DNA of 64,000 nucleotides from Diplonema papillatum (GCA_030068145.1 JAPJBO010000216.1:90001-154000); one strand, 5' to 3'. Shown: positions 8,482 through 19,260, numbered from the stretch's first letter. Notes: generated by a model not told the origin, from the sequence alone. Numbers and translations are program-made.

Positions 8482-10167
8482 TTGTTGACGGAAGGAGGGC
8501 TGACCGGATACCAGCAAGGGCTGGTGCGCGCAGTCATCACTAACGCTGTTTTGACGGGGAAGCGGCTTGGGCACGATGTCTGCAAGTACTGCGACGCGGG
8601 GGTACCGGAAGACGAGCACCACATGTGGTGGGACTGCACGAGGTGGACAGCAATCAGGAATGAGTACCCGCACCTCGTCGCCAGTCTTCCGAACATGCCG
8701 AAATGTCTCGCTCTCTGTGGCGTCGTGCCGAAACAGGCGCAACACGACCAAGCGGCGGACATGGCAGGGTCGATTCAGCTAATGTGTGCGCGCATTCTGC
8801 TCGACCGACAGAAGGTGGAAGGATTAGTTGAGAAGGATTGTCGGAGAAAGGAGTTTTCTGTCGACACCTACCCGTGGGGATGGTGCCCGAAACCACCGAC
8901 TGCTGTGTACCCCATCGATGTGCAGGGAGCCCGGCCAAGCACCACAGCGTGGCCCGACTCGCAAGAGATGCTCGTAGCGATGGCAAAATGGAGCTCCTCG
9001 AAGCGATGGGCGGAGCAAGGAGGCGACGCCTCTGCGACGTTCTTTGAACTCGCAATTGACTTCGAGCTTTTTAGCGGCCTGACGCTGACGCCGCTCAAAA
9101 CTCGGCGTCGAGAGAAACGCAACACGGAAGAAAGAGAGAAACAGTGGCTGGCGAGGGACGAACTGCCCGAACCGCTGACAGCAGTCTTCTTCGACGGCGG
9201 CTCGCGGAACAACGGGACGCGTGGGGCCGTTTCGGGTGCAGGAGCCGTATACTACCTCGCGGGGAAGAAACAATGGGAGATTTGTGCCCCGATCGAAGAG
9301 CGAGCGACAAACAACGTCGCGGAGTACACGGCTCTGATCAAGGCACTGCACCGACTCCAAGACCAGCCAGGGCTGAGCGGAGAGCTGGTTGTTCGGGGGG
9401 ACAGCGGACTTGTCGTTGACCAGATGACAGGAAACGCGCGCTGTTCCGAAGCTCTGCGACCGTACAAGACGAGGGCGCAGGCAGAGGTGGCGGAACTGCG
9501 GCAGAAAGGCATCGACATCAGGTTGGAGCACGTGCCGCGCGAGCAGAATATCGACGCCGATGCTCTATCGAATCGTGCGATGGATGAAGTCCAGAGACGA
9601 GCGACAGCCGAGTATCGGGACTCGGCGACCGCGAAATCGTACGCGATGAAGAGCGCGATGCGACGGCTGACGAGTATCGTGCAGACGCCGATTCACCCGG
9701 CGCTTGAGATGCAAGTCAACGTCCTGACGTCTCTCGGAGGCGGAAACATGGCCGGACTCAACAAGAGGCCACAGATGGCGAGCCAGCAGGCGTTTGAAGC
9801 CGTGATGCGCGCCTACGAAGCCGCCGCACGAGAGCAGACGGCGAAGAAGGCCGGCGACAAGGTGCGAGCCATACCGCAGGCTGGGCTCCGCAAAGCTGCA
9901 ACACTGAATGGCAGTTTTCGACCGCAGACGCACTACCCGTCGGGATGGGAGCGCAAGCAGGCTCGATGGAAGCACGAGGTCAAGCAGGAGAGACGAACTG
10001 CGCAGACTGAGCGCAAGACGTGCACCAAGGGCAGACCAGGACGTTGGGACCGTGCGAAGTCGAAGAAGGAGTCCAAAAGCGAAGCAACAACACCAACGCG
10101 GAAACGCAACCCGAAGGCAGCCAAGCGGACCTCCCAGGGCAGGGGGGAACCTGCGGCAGTGAAGTAA
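8482..10167 (+). CDS. LINE (non-LTR retrotransposon) C-terminal ORF with RNase H
   Basis: The 561-codon frame has two recognisable modules. Residues about 30-60 hold a Cys-His knuckle (CKYCDAGVPEDEHHMWWDC), as found after the RT domain of many LINEs. Residues about 230-360 form an RNase HI domain: Asp in FFDGGSRNN, Glu in TNNVAEYTAL, Asp in VRGDSGLVVDQM, and a terminal HVPREQNIDADALS with the His and final Asp. A long basic tail rich in Lys, Arg and Glu follows. No RT domain is present upstream, so this is a 5'-truncated LINE or one whose upstream part is lost. The frame opens after a stop near 8425, so the start is arbitrary. A related decayed copy lies at 14500-14865 and its 3' tail recurs at several places. 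Confidence 0.78.
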   Translation: MLTEGGLTGYQQGLVRAVITNAVLTGKRLGHDVCKYCDAGVPEDEHHMWWDCTRWTAIRNEYPHLVASLPNMPKCLALCGVVPKQAQHDQAADMAGSIQLMCARILLDRQKVEGLVEKDCRRKEFSVDTYPWGWCPKPPTAVYPIDVQGARPSTTAWPDSQEMLVAMAKWSSSKRWAEQGGDASATFFELAIDFELFSGLTLTPLKTRRREKRNTEEREKQWLARDELPEPLTAVFFDGGSRNNGTRGAVSGAGAVYYLAGKKQWEICAPIEERATNNVAEYTALIKALHRLQDQPGLSGELVVRGDSGLVVDQMTGNARCSEALRPYKTRAQAEVAELRQKGIDIRLEHVPREQNIDADALSNRAMDEVQRRATAEYRDSATAKSYAMKSAMRRLTSIVQTPIHPALEMQVNVLTSLGGGNMAGLNKRPQMASQQAFEAVMRAYEAAAREQTAKKAGDKVRAIPQAGLRKAATLNGSFRPQTHYPSGWERKQARWKHEVKQERRTAQTERKTCTKGRPGRWDRAKSKKESKSEATTPTRKRNPKAAKRTSQGRGEPAAVK

Positions 10168-10189
10168 CGAAGCTCATCCGAGTGTCCGA

Positions 10190-10350
10190 TGAAACCCCTT
10201 GTCAATACCACCCAACGACTGCGACGCGCGTGCGAAATGTCGGACGCTAACGTCTGTCAAGAGCATGCGCGACTCAGCCGTGTTTTAAAGGTGAGATGAG
10301 AGGCATCGGCTCACTCTGTCAAAGGACCATACCACTAACGCAACAAGACG
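10190..10350 (+). repeat. LINE 3' tail repeat
   Basis: This follows the LINE stop codon and ends in ccactaacgcaacaagacg. Minus-strand copies lie at 26985-27135, 27125-27315, 52805-52962 and 53228-53362 without an ORF attached. The ending motif also occurs at 8431-8449, just before the LINE frame, so the whole 1.9-kb unit is bracketed by an 18-bp direct repeat. Confidence 0.75.
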
Positions 10351-10447
10351 ACGATAATACGCGATAATATGTGATAATCGTGCGATAATGCGAATGAAAA
10401 TGCGATAATTGGCGCCAAAATCCCAAATGCGATAATATGCGATAATG
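10350..10447. repeat. GCGATAAT repeat cluster, copy 3
   Basis: Repeats of tgcgataat directly after the LINE tail; possibly the expanded tail of the element. Confidence 0.8.
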
Positions 10448-11087
<640 letters not shown>

Positions 11088-11261
11088 TGATGTGGGTTTG
11101 CGTGGCAGCCTGATACGTGTGCGCTGGCTGTTACACGAGCTTGATGCTCCGCATGGACGCTTGGTGCCGTGTGCCGTGGGCACCGCCCGCTGCACACGGG
11201 GATTCGCTTGCGACAATAAAACCTCGGAGGGAAAAAAGACTGCGTGTTTATCCCACTCAAT

Positions 11262-11320
11262 GGATTATGGCTGAACGCCTCTAAGCCAGAACCCGGTCTG
11301 GAGGAATGCGTGAATTACTC
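11262..11320 (+). rRNA. Fragment like the 3' end of 28S rRNA
   Basis: The stretch ggattatggctgaacgcctc and the following taagccagaaccc match the strongly conserved segment near the 3' end of eukaryotic large-subunit rRNA, usually ATTATGACTGAACGCCTCTAAGTCAGAA. The two differences (GAC to GGC, GTC to GCC) sit on opposite sides of the small stem and keep it paired, as selection on RNA would. I cannot recognise the sarcin-ricin region upstream or the terminal helices downstream, so only this fragment is claimed. Confidence 0.5.
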
Positions 11321-12240
11321 AGGGCACATCGGATTTATCGGGCCACGACTAGCTTCTGCGAACGGCAACTTCCAAATTCGCGTCCTGATCTCGTGTCTTC
11401 GGCCTCCCCATGCGGACCGGCGGGAGTAACGCACCGAGGAGCCTTGTTGTTCCGGGGGTGTGTGCCTTACGGCCGGTTCCACACGATACAGGTACGGTCG
11501 GTGGTGACCCCTCCGAACAGCCTCCCCGGTCCACGTACGGCGGATGCCACCACCCCTTAACCCGGGCGGCGGCGCTTTGGCATGAGCCAGGAACCTCAGG
11601 GGGAGCAGCGCGAGAGGCATTATCCACGCCTCTAAGGCCCACGCACCCGCACGATGATGTAGTGGGTCGTGCACGTTCTTGGACATCCTCATAAACTGCC
11701 TTCGCCGTCGCAACTTCGTCGAAAGAAGAACGGTCAAAGAGCCGGCAGCCAGGCAGGCCTAAAAAAAAAAAAAAAAAATGGCAAGACGATTCTGGATAGC
11801 ATTGGATACTGGAGCCGCGCGAAGGCCCCTTGGGCTCCTATCCACCTTTCGTTTGTTTCTCTTTACTTTTTTTTGTCTTTTTTTTTTCGGGGGTGTTCCG
11901 ACTCTTACGTTACTTGAAGTTCCGAGTAGGCCAGGGGACTTAAGCATTTTGTCTGACCGAGCAAAAAAGTCGGTTTAGCCAAAACCCCGGTTTTGGGGCT
12001 CTGCGGTGCCTGTGGGTGTCTGAGTGCATGGAACCGTCCCCCCGCGCACGCAAACAAGGGACCGGAGGGGGGTCGTGAGATATAGGCTTGCGGTGGCGGT
12101 GCACGTTTATCAAACTACGGAGACGGTAAGTGAAAAGCTTCGAACGCTGCGATAGCAGCGACAGACCGTGACGCGCCACGTAACTGCAGCACTGTACAGT
12201 ATAGAGGTACAATACTGCAGGGGCCACTCTTTCTTTTTCA
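11321..12240. other. Gap; possible rRNA flank and dispersed repeats
   Basis: Region 11321-11700 may be divergent rRNA or spacer, but I cannot align it. Homopolymer A and T runs occur at 11760-11778 and 11868-11888. No gene seen. Confidence 0.35.
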
Positions 12241-12455
12241 AAACAAAATTTATAAAGAGAACCCCCTTCCAGCACCACCAGCACCAGCACCAGCAGAACC
12301 AGCAGAACCAGCAGCACCTGCAGCACCTGCAGCACTAGCAGCATTTTCCGAACCACCCGCAACAGCAGCTGTACCATCGGGGACAGTTTCAACACCAGCC
12401 TTACCCGCAGCAGCAGCATTTTCAGCACCACCCGCATCAAAATTTCAGCAGTACC

Positions 12456-13130
12456 TTGCGCACCCGCAGCAGCACCCGCAGCAGTTTCAGCACCTGCAGC
12501 AAATTCCACACCAGCAATTTGCACACCAGCAGCAGCCTCCGCACCAGCAGCAACACCCACACCAGTATCGATTGGTACCAGCACAACCCGTACTCCTACC
12601 CGATGCTCTATCAGGGCTACTGCAACCCGGAGCCCTACTACGCCCCCAGACACGTGCAGGTGCAAGTGCTGCACCAGGACGCACCGCAAGCACAAGGAGG
12701 AGCCCCACAAGCAGTCCCGGTGCAAGCACTGCACCAGGAGGCACCGCAGGCACAAGGAGGAGCCCCACAAGCAGGAGCCCCACCGGTGCCAGCGCAGCAT
12801 CAGGATGCACTGCACGCACCAGGTGGTGCCCCCCCAGCTGCAGCGCTGCAGGACGTATCAGCGGACCCGGAAGCCGAACCGATGGGCGGGGTAGAAGCGG
12901 AAGAGATCTTCGGCACCTGGGATGAATGCAGGGAGACTCTTCTGAGCCACGCCGGTCGGTCTTCTTCGAACGGTAGAACTACAACGCCCTCCCCGCCTCA
13001 TCATCTACCGAAATCCCGAGAACCCCTCAGGGTCCCTTTTGTTTCCCAAAGCCAGAGCCTACTACAACGACCCCCCGCAATCTGGTGCGTCGTCGTCATT
13101 TTTTCCCGCGCTGTTCCGTGGCCATTTTGA
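12456..13130 (+). CDS. Gln/Pro/Ala-rich low-complexity protein, possibly frameshifted
   Basis: I do not recognise a family. The frame contains near-identical repeats of the type LHQEAPQAQGGAPQA at about residues 74-130, then an acidic stretch and the segment GTWDECRETLLSHAG, which resembles the start of FAR1/MULE-type DNA-binding modules only loosely. Upstream, 12255-12450, the same strand encodes His/Gln repeats but with a stop. Between 12440 and 12560 a neighbouring frame is the more Gln-rich one, so two compensating frame changes, or an intron, probably split the gene. CAG-rich DNA keeps several frames open by chance, so a real protein is likely but not proven. Confidence 0.4.
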   Translation: MRTRSSTRSSFSTCSKFHTSNLHTSSSLRTSSNTHTSIDWYQHNPYSYPMLYQGYCNPEPYYAPRHVQVQVLHQDAPQAQGGAPQAVPVQALHQEAPQAQGGAPQAGAPPVPAQHQDALHAPGGAPPAAALQDVSADPEAEPMGGVEAEEIFGTWDECRETLLSHAGRSSSNGRTTTPSPPHHLPKSREPLRVPFVSQSQSLLQRPPAIWCVVVIFSRAVPWPF

Positions 13131-13440
13131 CCTGCCTTGTACTTCTTTTGGCTTGTGCCTGATCAGAGGGAATCGAAACCGCGCGAGGTGACTAGCGAGG
13201 CGTGTGCCTGAACTCAGAATGGAATCGAAACCGCGCGAGGTGACTTGTGCCATTCGTCAATGCTGCTTGGGAAACAATCTGCGGCCATCTCGGCGACAAT
13301 ACCTTGCTCGGGACGTTTTGCCTTGTCGTAGCACTTCTTACTCCCAGTTCTCCTAGGCCAAGGCCAGGCTTGAAGCTTGCCAGTGCATATACGAGTGCTT
13401 CTGCGGCTTCTCCCGGTACAACTTAAGCATAGCAGGGAAA
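13131..13440. other. Gap with a short direct repeat
   Basis: ggaatcgaaaccgcgcgagg occurs at 13169 and 13220. No gene seen. Confidence 0.5.
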
Positions 13441-13454
13441 ATAAGGAAATTGTT

Positions 13455-13740
13455 TATCGGTAACAGAATAGCTATTTTTTACCGGTAAATAAGGGGCCTT
13501 TTTGTCCCGAGGGCAAGTTTTTTTCACGAGACGAGCCCGAGGGCGAAGCCCGAGGGCGAGTCGAGTGAAAAAAACTTGCCCGAGGGACAAAAAGGCCCCT
13601 TGACCGGTACAACGTAATTTTTTTACCGGCTGGATTTTTTTTGCCTGCCGCTGAACAGCTGCAATGAGGCCGTAAGTATCGGTAACACCAGAACTATTTA
13701 TCGGTAACAGAAATTATTTATCGGTAACTGGTGTGATCCA
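13455..13740. repeat. Foldback element with TTTATCGGTAAC edges
   Basis: The core 13492-13602 is a near-perfect inverted repeat. aaggggcctttttgtcccga and the following Arg-codon-like ggcaagtttttttcac are mirrored at the right end around a gagggcgaagcccgagggc loop. Copies of tttatcggtaac flank it on both sides. The same edge motif bounds the repeats at 15306 and 17215. A non-autonomous foldback or MITE-like element is likely. Confidence 0.75.
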
Positions 13741-13743
13741 CCC

Positions 13744-13800
13744 TGGAGTTTTTCCGGGTTTGTGCCGGGTTTGTGCCGGGTTTGTGCCGGGTTTGTACCG
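13744..13800. repeat. CCGGGTTTGTG 11-bp minisatellite, copy 1
   Basis: Five tandem units of ccgggtttgtg. A second short array with the same preceding sequence lies at 15244-15290. Confidence 0.9.
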
Positions 13801-14499
13801 GGGGGAAAATGTTTCTTGGGTTTGGGGGGGGGTCCGGGTTTTTTATTTTTCTCTCCCCAGCACCCGCTAGCACCCTTGGTCGTGGAGATTTCAGGCTTCG
13901 CGGTGGATTTTGCCACGTTTCATGATCGTCTGGTGCTCGTGGGGGTTTGTCCCGCACTTTGCGGTCCCTCGCCCTTCTGTCATAATCAGCCTACGGGCTT
14001 CGGTATCGTGTACATTTTGTCGGTTTGAGGCCCCTTCCGTAGCTTGGAAAACGGAAAGAGAAGCAAGCATCTCCATCGATTCAGAACGAGGGACAGAAGT
14101 TCCCACGCTCAACCCGCTCGGCTGTGCCATCGGAACAGAAGTCGGCAACAAGCGGTTCGGACGGGCGGGTTCCCCGCCCATCAAGTACAACCGGTTTTCC
14201 CTCTCGCCTAGAAGGTGCTGTCGGATGGCTAAAGATGGCCTGAGCAGACTGCTACCTTTGGTTCCGCATCCTTTCAAACTGTGGCTGACCAAGCCGCTGT
14301 TTGAGCTCTGCAGGGGTTTCGATGCACTCCAAAATGCGGGTACCAACAGCCCCGGCAGCTGGGAGGAATGGCTACCGAGCATGGGTGCGTGGCGTTCGTG
14401 GACGCGCAACTGCATGCAAACAAGCGTCACGCAATTAGCAGAGACAGGTCACCACTCGTTCTGCAGTGGAGTTAGCATTAGCTCAATGTGTCGGGAGCA
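13801..14499. other. Gap without a recognised gene
   Basis: Overlapping open stretches occur on both strands (for example minus 14430-13891) but no family, repeat or splice pattern supports them. Confidence 0.35.
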
Positions 14500-14865
14500 G
14501 TAGTTGTCGACCGAAAAGTACCGCGGATGCAGAACATCGATGCAGACGATGATGCCGCAAATGCAGCTTTCTGCGAGCAGGCAAGATGGCAAGCGAGAGA
14601 GCGTGCCGTACCCCAGGCAGGTCGCTCGAAAACGGCGACCCGAAATGGAAAATTCACCCCCAGGAACAATACCCAGCGGACTGGAAGCGCAGGCAGGCCC
14701 GGATGGAAGCATGAGGTGAAGCAGGAGCGGAAAAACGGGGCCGCACCAGTGGCAGACCCGGACGTTGGGGTTAAACAATCGAAGAAGAAGTGTAAAGACG
14801 AGGAAACACCGACTCGGGCAGGGAGGCTACGGCGCGGTGGTGAAGTAACGAAGCTCGCTCGCTAG
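14500..14865 (+). pseudogene. Decayed second copy of the LINE C-terminal region
   Basis: The frame matches the LINE at 8482-10167 in order: VPRMQNIDAD corresponds to VPREQNIDAD at the RNase H end, PGWKHEVKQER to ARWKHEVKQER, and SKKKCKDEETPTR to the basic tail. Most of the stretch between the RNase H end and the tail is deleted. The sequence after the stop (gaagtaacgaagctcgctcg) also matches the parent. Confidence 0.75.
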
Positions 14866-15243
14866 CATCCGGCAAGAGCCAGCATGACACATGAATTTGG
14901 AATCGATGCTTCATTTGGAAACAGCGAGGGCAGAGGGTTAATCTGCTTGTACTAGGCTCCTCGGTTCCCGTAGTATCGGGGGAGTTTGAGGCAATTGCTG
15001 GCTGGTGGTCGGTTGTAGGGCTTGCCCTCTGGAGGCTTTGGAAAATAGTGGTTCCTGTCTGTCAGAGATGTGCATTCAGCGCTGCAATGGCAAAGCATTC
15101 CAGGTACCTTCTGCGGTGGACCTACATACTAATTGGTGTTGGTTTTTACTCGACAGGACCCTGGTGCCGTCGGTTTAGCTTGATTGCAGCGATCACCTGC
15201 CATAACCTGAAGGGGTAGTGCAAAAGAAAAAATCGGGCCCCCC
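14866..15243. other. Gap without a recognised gene
   Basis: No coding similarity or repeat structure recognised. Confidence 0.4.
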
Positions 15244-15290
15244 TTGAGTTTTTCCGGGTTTGTGCCGGGTTTGTGCCGGGTTTGCACCGG
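15244..15290. repeat. CCGGGTTTGTG 11-bp minisatellite, copy 2
   Basis: Three to four units preceded by gagtttttccgggtttgtgc, as at 13747. The neighbourhood 13711-13800 is thus duplicated here in part. Confidence 0.85.
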
Positions 15291-15302
15291 GCATATGGAT
15301 CA

Positions 15303-15430
15303 CACCAGTAACAGAAAATTATTTATCGGTAAGGGTAGGCGGTTTTTTTTTTTTGGCCCATGTCCGCGCGCGCGTAAATTTTTGGAACCCCCCGGAAAAA
15401 AAAAACTTTTGCAAAAAAAAAACTTTTGGG
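15303..15430. repeat. Left arm of a 1.9-kb inverted repeat pair
   Basis: This contains ttatttatcggtaa, then gggtaggcggtttttttttt, ggcccatgtccg, a GCGCGC run and T/A-rich blocks. The same order appears inverted at 17103-17240. Together the arms bracket the satellite at 16.33-17.09 kb. Confidence 0.75.
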
Positions 15431-16332
15431 ATCTGTGCATTGGAACCGGTCGTGAGAGCGACTGCAGGCGTAGTCACGAGCGTGTCCGGCTCGGGAAAAG
15501 TCGAAAACCTGTTCATCACACCGATACTTCACGGCGATGCAAATCGCGTAGACGTTGTTTACCTCAGTGTGTATTGACTTTGAAGCCGACTATGCCCGGT
15601 GCTGGGTTGGTGCGCTGGGCAAGCAATATCGTGATACTTTGACGTTGGTGCCAATCTAAACAGCAAGATTTGCGTAGCTTTAGCCAGCTCCTGCTGGACG
15701 CAGTCGAAGCACGCGGGATACAAGCACAGCCTCAGCCTCGAAACCGTGCGCGGTTTTACCGGCAAGGCATGTCGGGGGGTTTTTTTGCCGCTGTGGTGCG
15801 ATTATCACACAGAACCAGATCGCGGGCAGTGCACGCGTCTATGCCTTCCGACGCCTGGAGCAGCTACTAGTAGGGACGTATCTGAGACTCGACTGAGGAG
15901 GCATTAAAAGGACGCAGGGCAAGCGATGCGTTCGCGGTGCTTGCGACATAGTGCTTTGCACTTGACCGGCGGCAATGCTTGTGCCGAGGTATATTTGCGA
16001 AGAAAACGGCACTCGGACCGTGACATCGCAATGGGGCATGTCAGAAGAGAGATACAAGATTGACGGACACCCGCACAATCGACAGTCCTCTGGTTCACTG
16101 CTTTATCGTTCGCGGCGTACCCGGCGAACCGCGATCTCGAGTTTAAACCCGAGTGTTTTTTCTCCTGTGGCATCGTCTATCCTCTGCAGCCTTCGACTAT
16201 GGAACTGTTGAACTCTAGACTGCCACCGCAACCCCTCGGACACATCAAGCTCACCACATTCATCTTTGAGCTCATCGTCCAGGAATTCCACCAACAACGG
16301 GCACAAAAGTGCCAACAGCGGACCGGCCAGTA
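15431..16332. other. Interior of the inverted-repeat pair, no recognised gene
   Basis: A minus-strand stretch near 16330-16105 has protein-like composition (FLDDELKDECGELDVSEGLR) without a family I know. It could be an exon, but no start or splice partner was found. Confidence 0.3.
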
Positions 16333-17090
16333 GTATAGCCGGTACATACGGTGTGAAGCGGTAGGTAGAGCCGGTACATACGGTGTGAAGCGGTAGGTAG
16401 AGCCGGTACATACGGTGTGAAGCGGTAGGTAGAGCCGGTACATACGGTGTGAAGCGGTAGGTAGAGCCGGTACATACGGTGTGAAGCGGTAGGTAGAGCC
16501 GGTACATACGGTGTGAAGCGGTAGGTAGAGCCGGTACATACGGTGTGAAGCGGTAGGTAGAGCCGGTACATACGGTGTGAAGCGGTAGGTAGAGCCGGTC
16601 ATACGGTGTGAAGCGGTAGGTAGAGCCGGTACATACGGTGTGAAGCGGTAGGTAGAGCCGGTTCATACGGTGTGAAGCGGTAGGTAGAGCCGGTACATAC
16701 GGTGTGAAGCGGTGTGTAGCCGGCATACGGTGTGAAGCGGTGTGTAGCCGGCATACGGTATGAAGCGGTGTGTAGCCGGTACATACGGTATGAAGCGGTG
16801 TGTAGCCGGCATACGGTGTGAAGCGGTGTGTAGCCGGTACATACGGTATGAAGCGGTGTGTAGCCGGCATACGGTGTGAAGCGGTGTGTAGCCGGTACAT
16901 ACGGTATGAAGCGGTGTGTAGCCGGCATACGGTGTGAAGCGGTGTGTAGCCGGTACATACGGTATGAAGCGGTGTGTAGCCGGTACATACGGTATGAAGC
17001 GGTGTGTAGCCGGTACATACGGTATGAAGCGGTGTGTAGCCGGTACATACGGTATGAAGCGGTGTGTAGCCGGTACATACGGTGTGACAT
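16333..17090. repeat. Two-type 28-32-bp satellite array
   Basis: About twelve units of a 32-bp form (ending gaagcggtaggtagagcc) are followed by about thirteen units of a 28-30-bp form (ending gaagcggtgtgtagcc). The two share catacggtgtgaagcggt. The sharp change of type in the middle and the alternation of long and short units in the second half suggest separate rounds of amplification. Confidence 0.95.
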
Positions 17091-17102
17091 CCAGTAGCAG
17101 AA

Positions 17103-17240
17103 AGTCTTGTGGCAAAAGTTTTTTTTTTCTGAAAAGTTTTTTTTTTTTGCGCGCGCGCGCGTAAATTTCTGTGGGCCGACGGACATGGGCCAAAAAAAAA
17201 AAAAACCCGCCTACCCTAACAGAGAATTATTTATCGGTAA
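17103..17240. repeat. Right arm of the 1.9-kb inverted repeat pair
   Basis: Inverted copy of 15303-15430: T-runs, GCGCGC run, gacatgggcc, A-run, cccgcctaccctaac, ttatttatcggtaac. Further tatcggtaac copies follow to 17280. Confidence 0.75.
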
Positions 17241-17585
17241 CAAAATAATTACTTATCGGTAACAGTTTCCGATAAATAATATCCCGACTTAAGTGTGTCC
17301 GATATGGGTTTTTCCGTTATTTTTTATTTTTTTGTAAAACCGAAACCGGAAAACCCCGGTTTCTAAGTCCCTTGCCCCGTACTTTCATGCCGGTCACATC
17401 TTCAGGCAAATTACACACGAGGGTCCCTTCCCTCTTCCCTGAATCTTGGACCTTGTCGCTACACTGCACCGGTTCACCGCAAAGCTGCGGCTCCTCCAGC
17501 TTCGTCGCAGCCCTTCGTTGAGCGCGCGGAACCTCAGACCGGGCACTTAAGGTAGCCAAATGTCCGTCTTCGAATGAAAGACGCG
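17241..17585. other. Gap without a recognised gene
   Basis: Contains tatcggtaac copies at the left. The part around 17545-17600 (ccaaatgtccgtcttcgaatg) recurs near 49805. Confidence 0.4.
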
Positions 17586-18000
17586 CATGAATAGACCAAA
17601 GATTCCTTCTGTCCCTACCTACTATCTGGCAACGGGAACGGACTTGAAACTGTCAGCGGGGGTAACTTTCGAAGCTGTCGATTCCACGCGAACTAATGTT
17701 GGCAACACATGTCACGAAGTTTTCTGTACGTCTCAGGACACTGGACTTCAAGAAACAGGGGCAAGGGGGGATTGCAAGAAGAACGTGCTTGGAATGGGTA
17801 TGTGCTCAACACCGCACTGGTCCCATCTGCGCCGTGTTTCGGTCCTTTAAGCCACGGACACATAAGGCGGACCACCATCAGCGCGGAACCTGAGTGTCTG
17901 CAGACAGGACTGCGGTGTGAGTCTGGTTTGTCAGGCGGCTGTTCGTAGCTCAGGGGCAAGGGGGGGGGGAAGCGAGGGGAGATCAGACAGTGTGTTTGCT
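17586..18000. repeat. Dispersed repeat family D, copy 1
   Basis: Shares long blocks with 49800-50350 and 53450-53600, for example gtgctcaacaccgcactggt, gtttcggtcctttaagccac and the following catcagcgcggaac. Its left part (caggacactggacttcaag) recurs at 62722. No protein recognised. Confidence 0.7.
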
Positions 18001-18190
18001 CGGCTAGCGACGGGATAATAACCTCGTACAAGTGTTAGTTCTCGTCGGAATGGTACGGTGGTTTTGTCGGGCTAGCGACGATAATAATCTTGCATATATC
18101 TTGTCGGAATAGTACGGTGTTTGTCTCGGGCTAGCGACGGGATAATAACCTTGTACAAGTGTCGGTTCTGTCGGAATAGTATTCATCTTC
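18001..18190. repeat. Tandem repeat of about 60-65 bp, three units
   Basis: Three units of the pattern gctagcgacgggataataac plus acaagtgttagttctcgtcg plus gaatagtacggtg. A single unit recurs at 62800-62860. Confidence 0.85.
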
Positions 18191-18364
18191 CAAGGTCTTC
18201 GTTCTCATACGACAAACAAAAAGGGGTCCTGGATGGTACCGGTGTTGATGATTGAACCAGACGAGCTCGGGCAGGCAAAAATGGGAAAGATGGGAAAGGC
18301 GGGGGATGAAAGAAACCCCTCACACGCAGGAGAAGGAAGAAGAGGACGCCTAGGCATAGTGGTC

Positions 18365-18560
18365 AAACGAAACGCATTTATCGCATATTATCGCATTTGG
18401 GATTTTTTTGACGCCAATTATCGCATTTTCATTCGCATTGTCGCACGATTAAACCCCCGGGCAAATGCAGCATTACGGACTGTCGCGTATTATCGCATTT
18501 GCCGATTACATGCGAATCATTTTGTGCGAGAATTATTATCGCACGCGAATCGTTTGACTG
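18365..18560. repeat. GCGATAAT repeat cluster, copy 4 (inverted)
   Basis: Copies of attatcgcattt and relatives, flanked by atagtggtcaaacga, the same flank as at 6967 and (inverted) 10447-10467. Confidence 0.8.
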
Positions 18561-18689
18561 CCCTGAACCCATATGGGAAGAACACCGACCATGAGGCAAG
18601 CTATGATCGCCGCTGGGACGACGTCACGCGGGGGATGGAGGGTGGGAAAAAGAATGAGGATGGTGAGACTGACATTCTTTGATCCCACT

Positions 18690-18830
18690 GGGGTTGGTCT
18701 ATGGTAACGCCGGAGTGACTGTCTACTTGCAACCCTCCCAAGCTCTTCTAGTGTTGGTTCGGGTAGGTGTCCATCCTGCCATGCGCTTTGCTCCAATTCC
18801 CACGGTAAACCATAGATGTGGGTTCCGTGT
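18690..18830. repeat. Dispersed repeat related to 1635-1740
   Basis: On the minus strand the stretch gaattggagcaaagcgcatg and its surroundings match gaactggagcaaagtgcatg at 1648 and following bases, with about 15-20% differences. Confidence 0.6.
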
Positions 18831-19125
18831 TGTTTCACACAGTACATGTGGCTATAATACTCACTCTCCTCGCGTCGGTTTGCGACTTCGCAAGAGAACA
18901 TTTCCGGAGTCGGGGCTTGCGCTGAAAAACGAAGTAACGTACGATCAGCATCAACTGACCAAAAAGGTGATGAAAACGATGCGGCAAACGTTTCTTGTTC
19001 TTCGCGTGCACAGGGTATACACCTCTCTGGGGGGGTTTCCTGTACTAGCACTTTTTCGTTGGCTTCGTTTTCTCTTTCATGTGCAGCCGTTGTTCCGGAA
19101 ATGCTCCCGTCAGTACAGATGTATG
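18831..19125. other. Gap without a recognised gene
   Basis: Contains gatcagcatcaactgacc, which recurs near 22803. Nothing else recognised. Confidence 0.4.
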
Positions 19126-19126
19126 T

Positions 19127-19260
19127 TTTGTTGAACGCGTACGCCCGCCACTAAACCCAGATTTACCTGTGTTTCGTGTGGGCTACAGCACATTTACTTC
19201 CTTTGATCTATCGCAACTGGAAGTCTCCTCAAGCATTTCCTACAAAGCAGGTGCTTACCT
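19127..19260 (+). repeat. Dispersed repeat family A, copy 1
   Basis: The family runs from gttgaacgcgtacgcccgcc through cagatttacctgtgtttcgt and ends cctacaaagcaggtgcttac. Other copies: 22148-22318, 26787-26950 with 27340-27420, 63600-63842, partial at 46340-46432 and 59280-59355, and inverted at 30125-30185. The recurrent end (aagcaggtgcttatacaaaa) followed by A-rich DNA looks like a SINE-type 3' end. Confidence 0.7.

Noticed and set aside
12860-12960. FAR1/MULE transposase module (GTWDECRETLLSHAG)
   Set aside because: Only a short resemblance, with no zinc-finger or DDE domain following.
16333-17090. CRISPR array, because of regular units near 30 bp
   Set aside because: Units are contiguous with no unique spacers, no cas genes, and the context is eukaryotic.
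16103-17193. Tyr/His/Thr-rich repeat proteins on the minus strand
   Set aside because: Translations of the 28-32-bp satellite; several frames open in parallel and unit types change abruptly.
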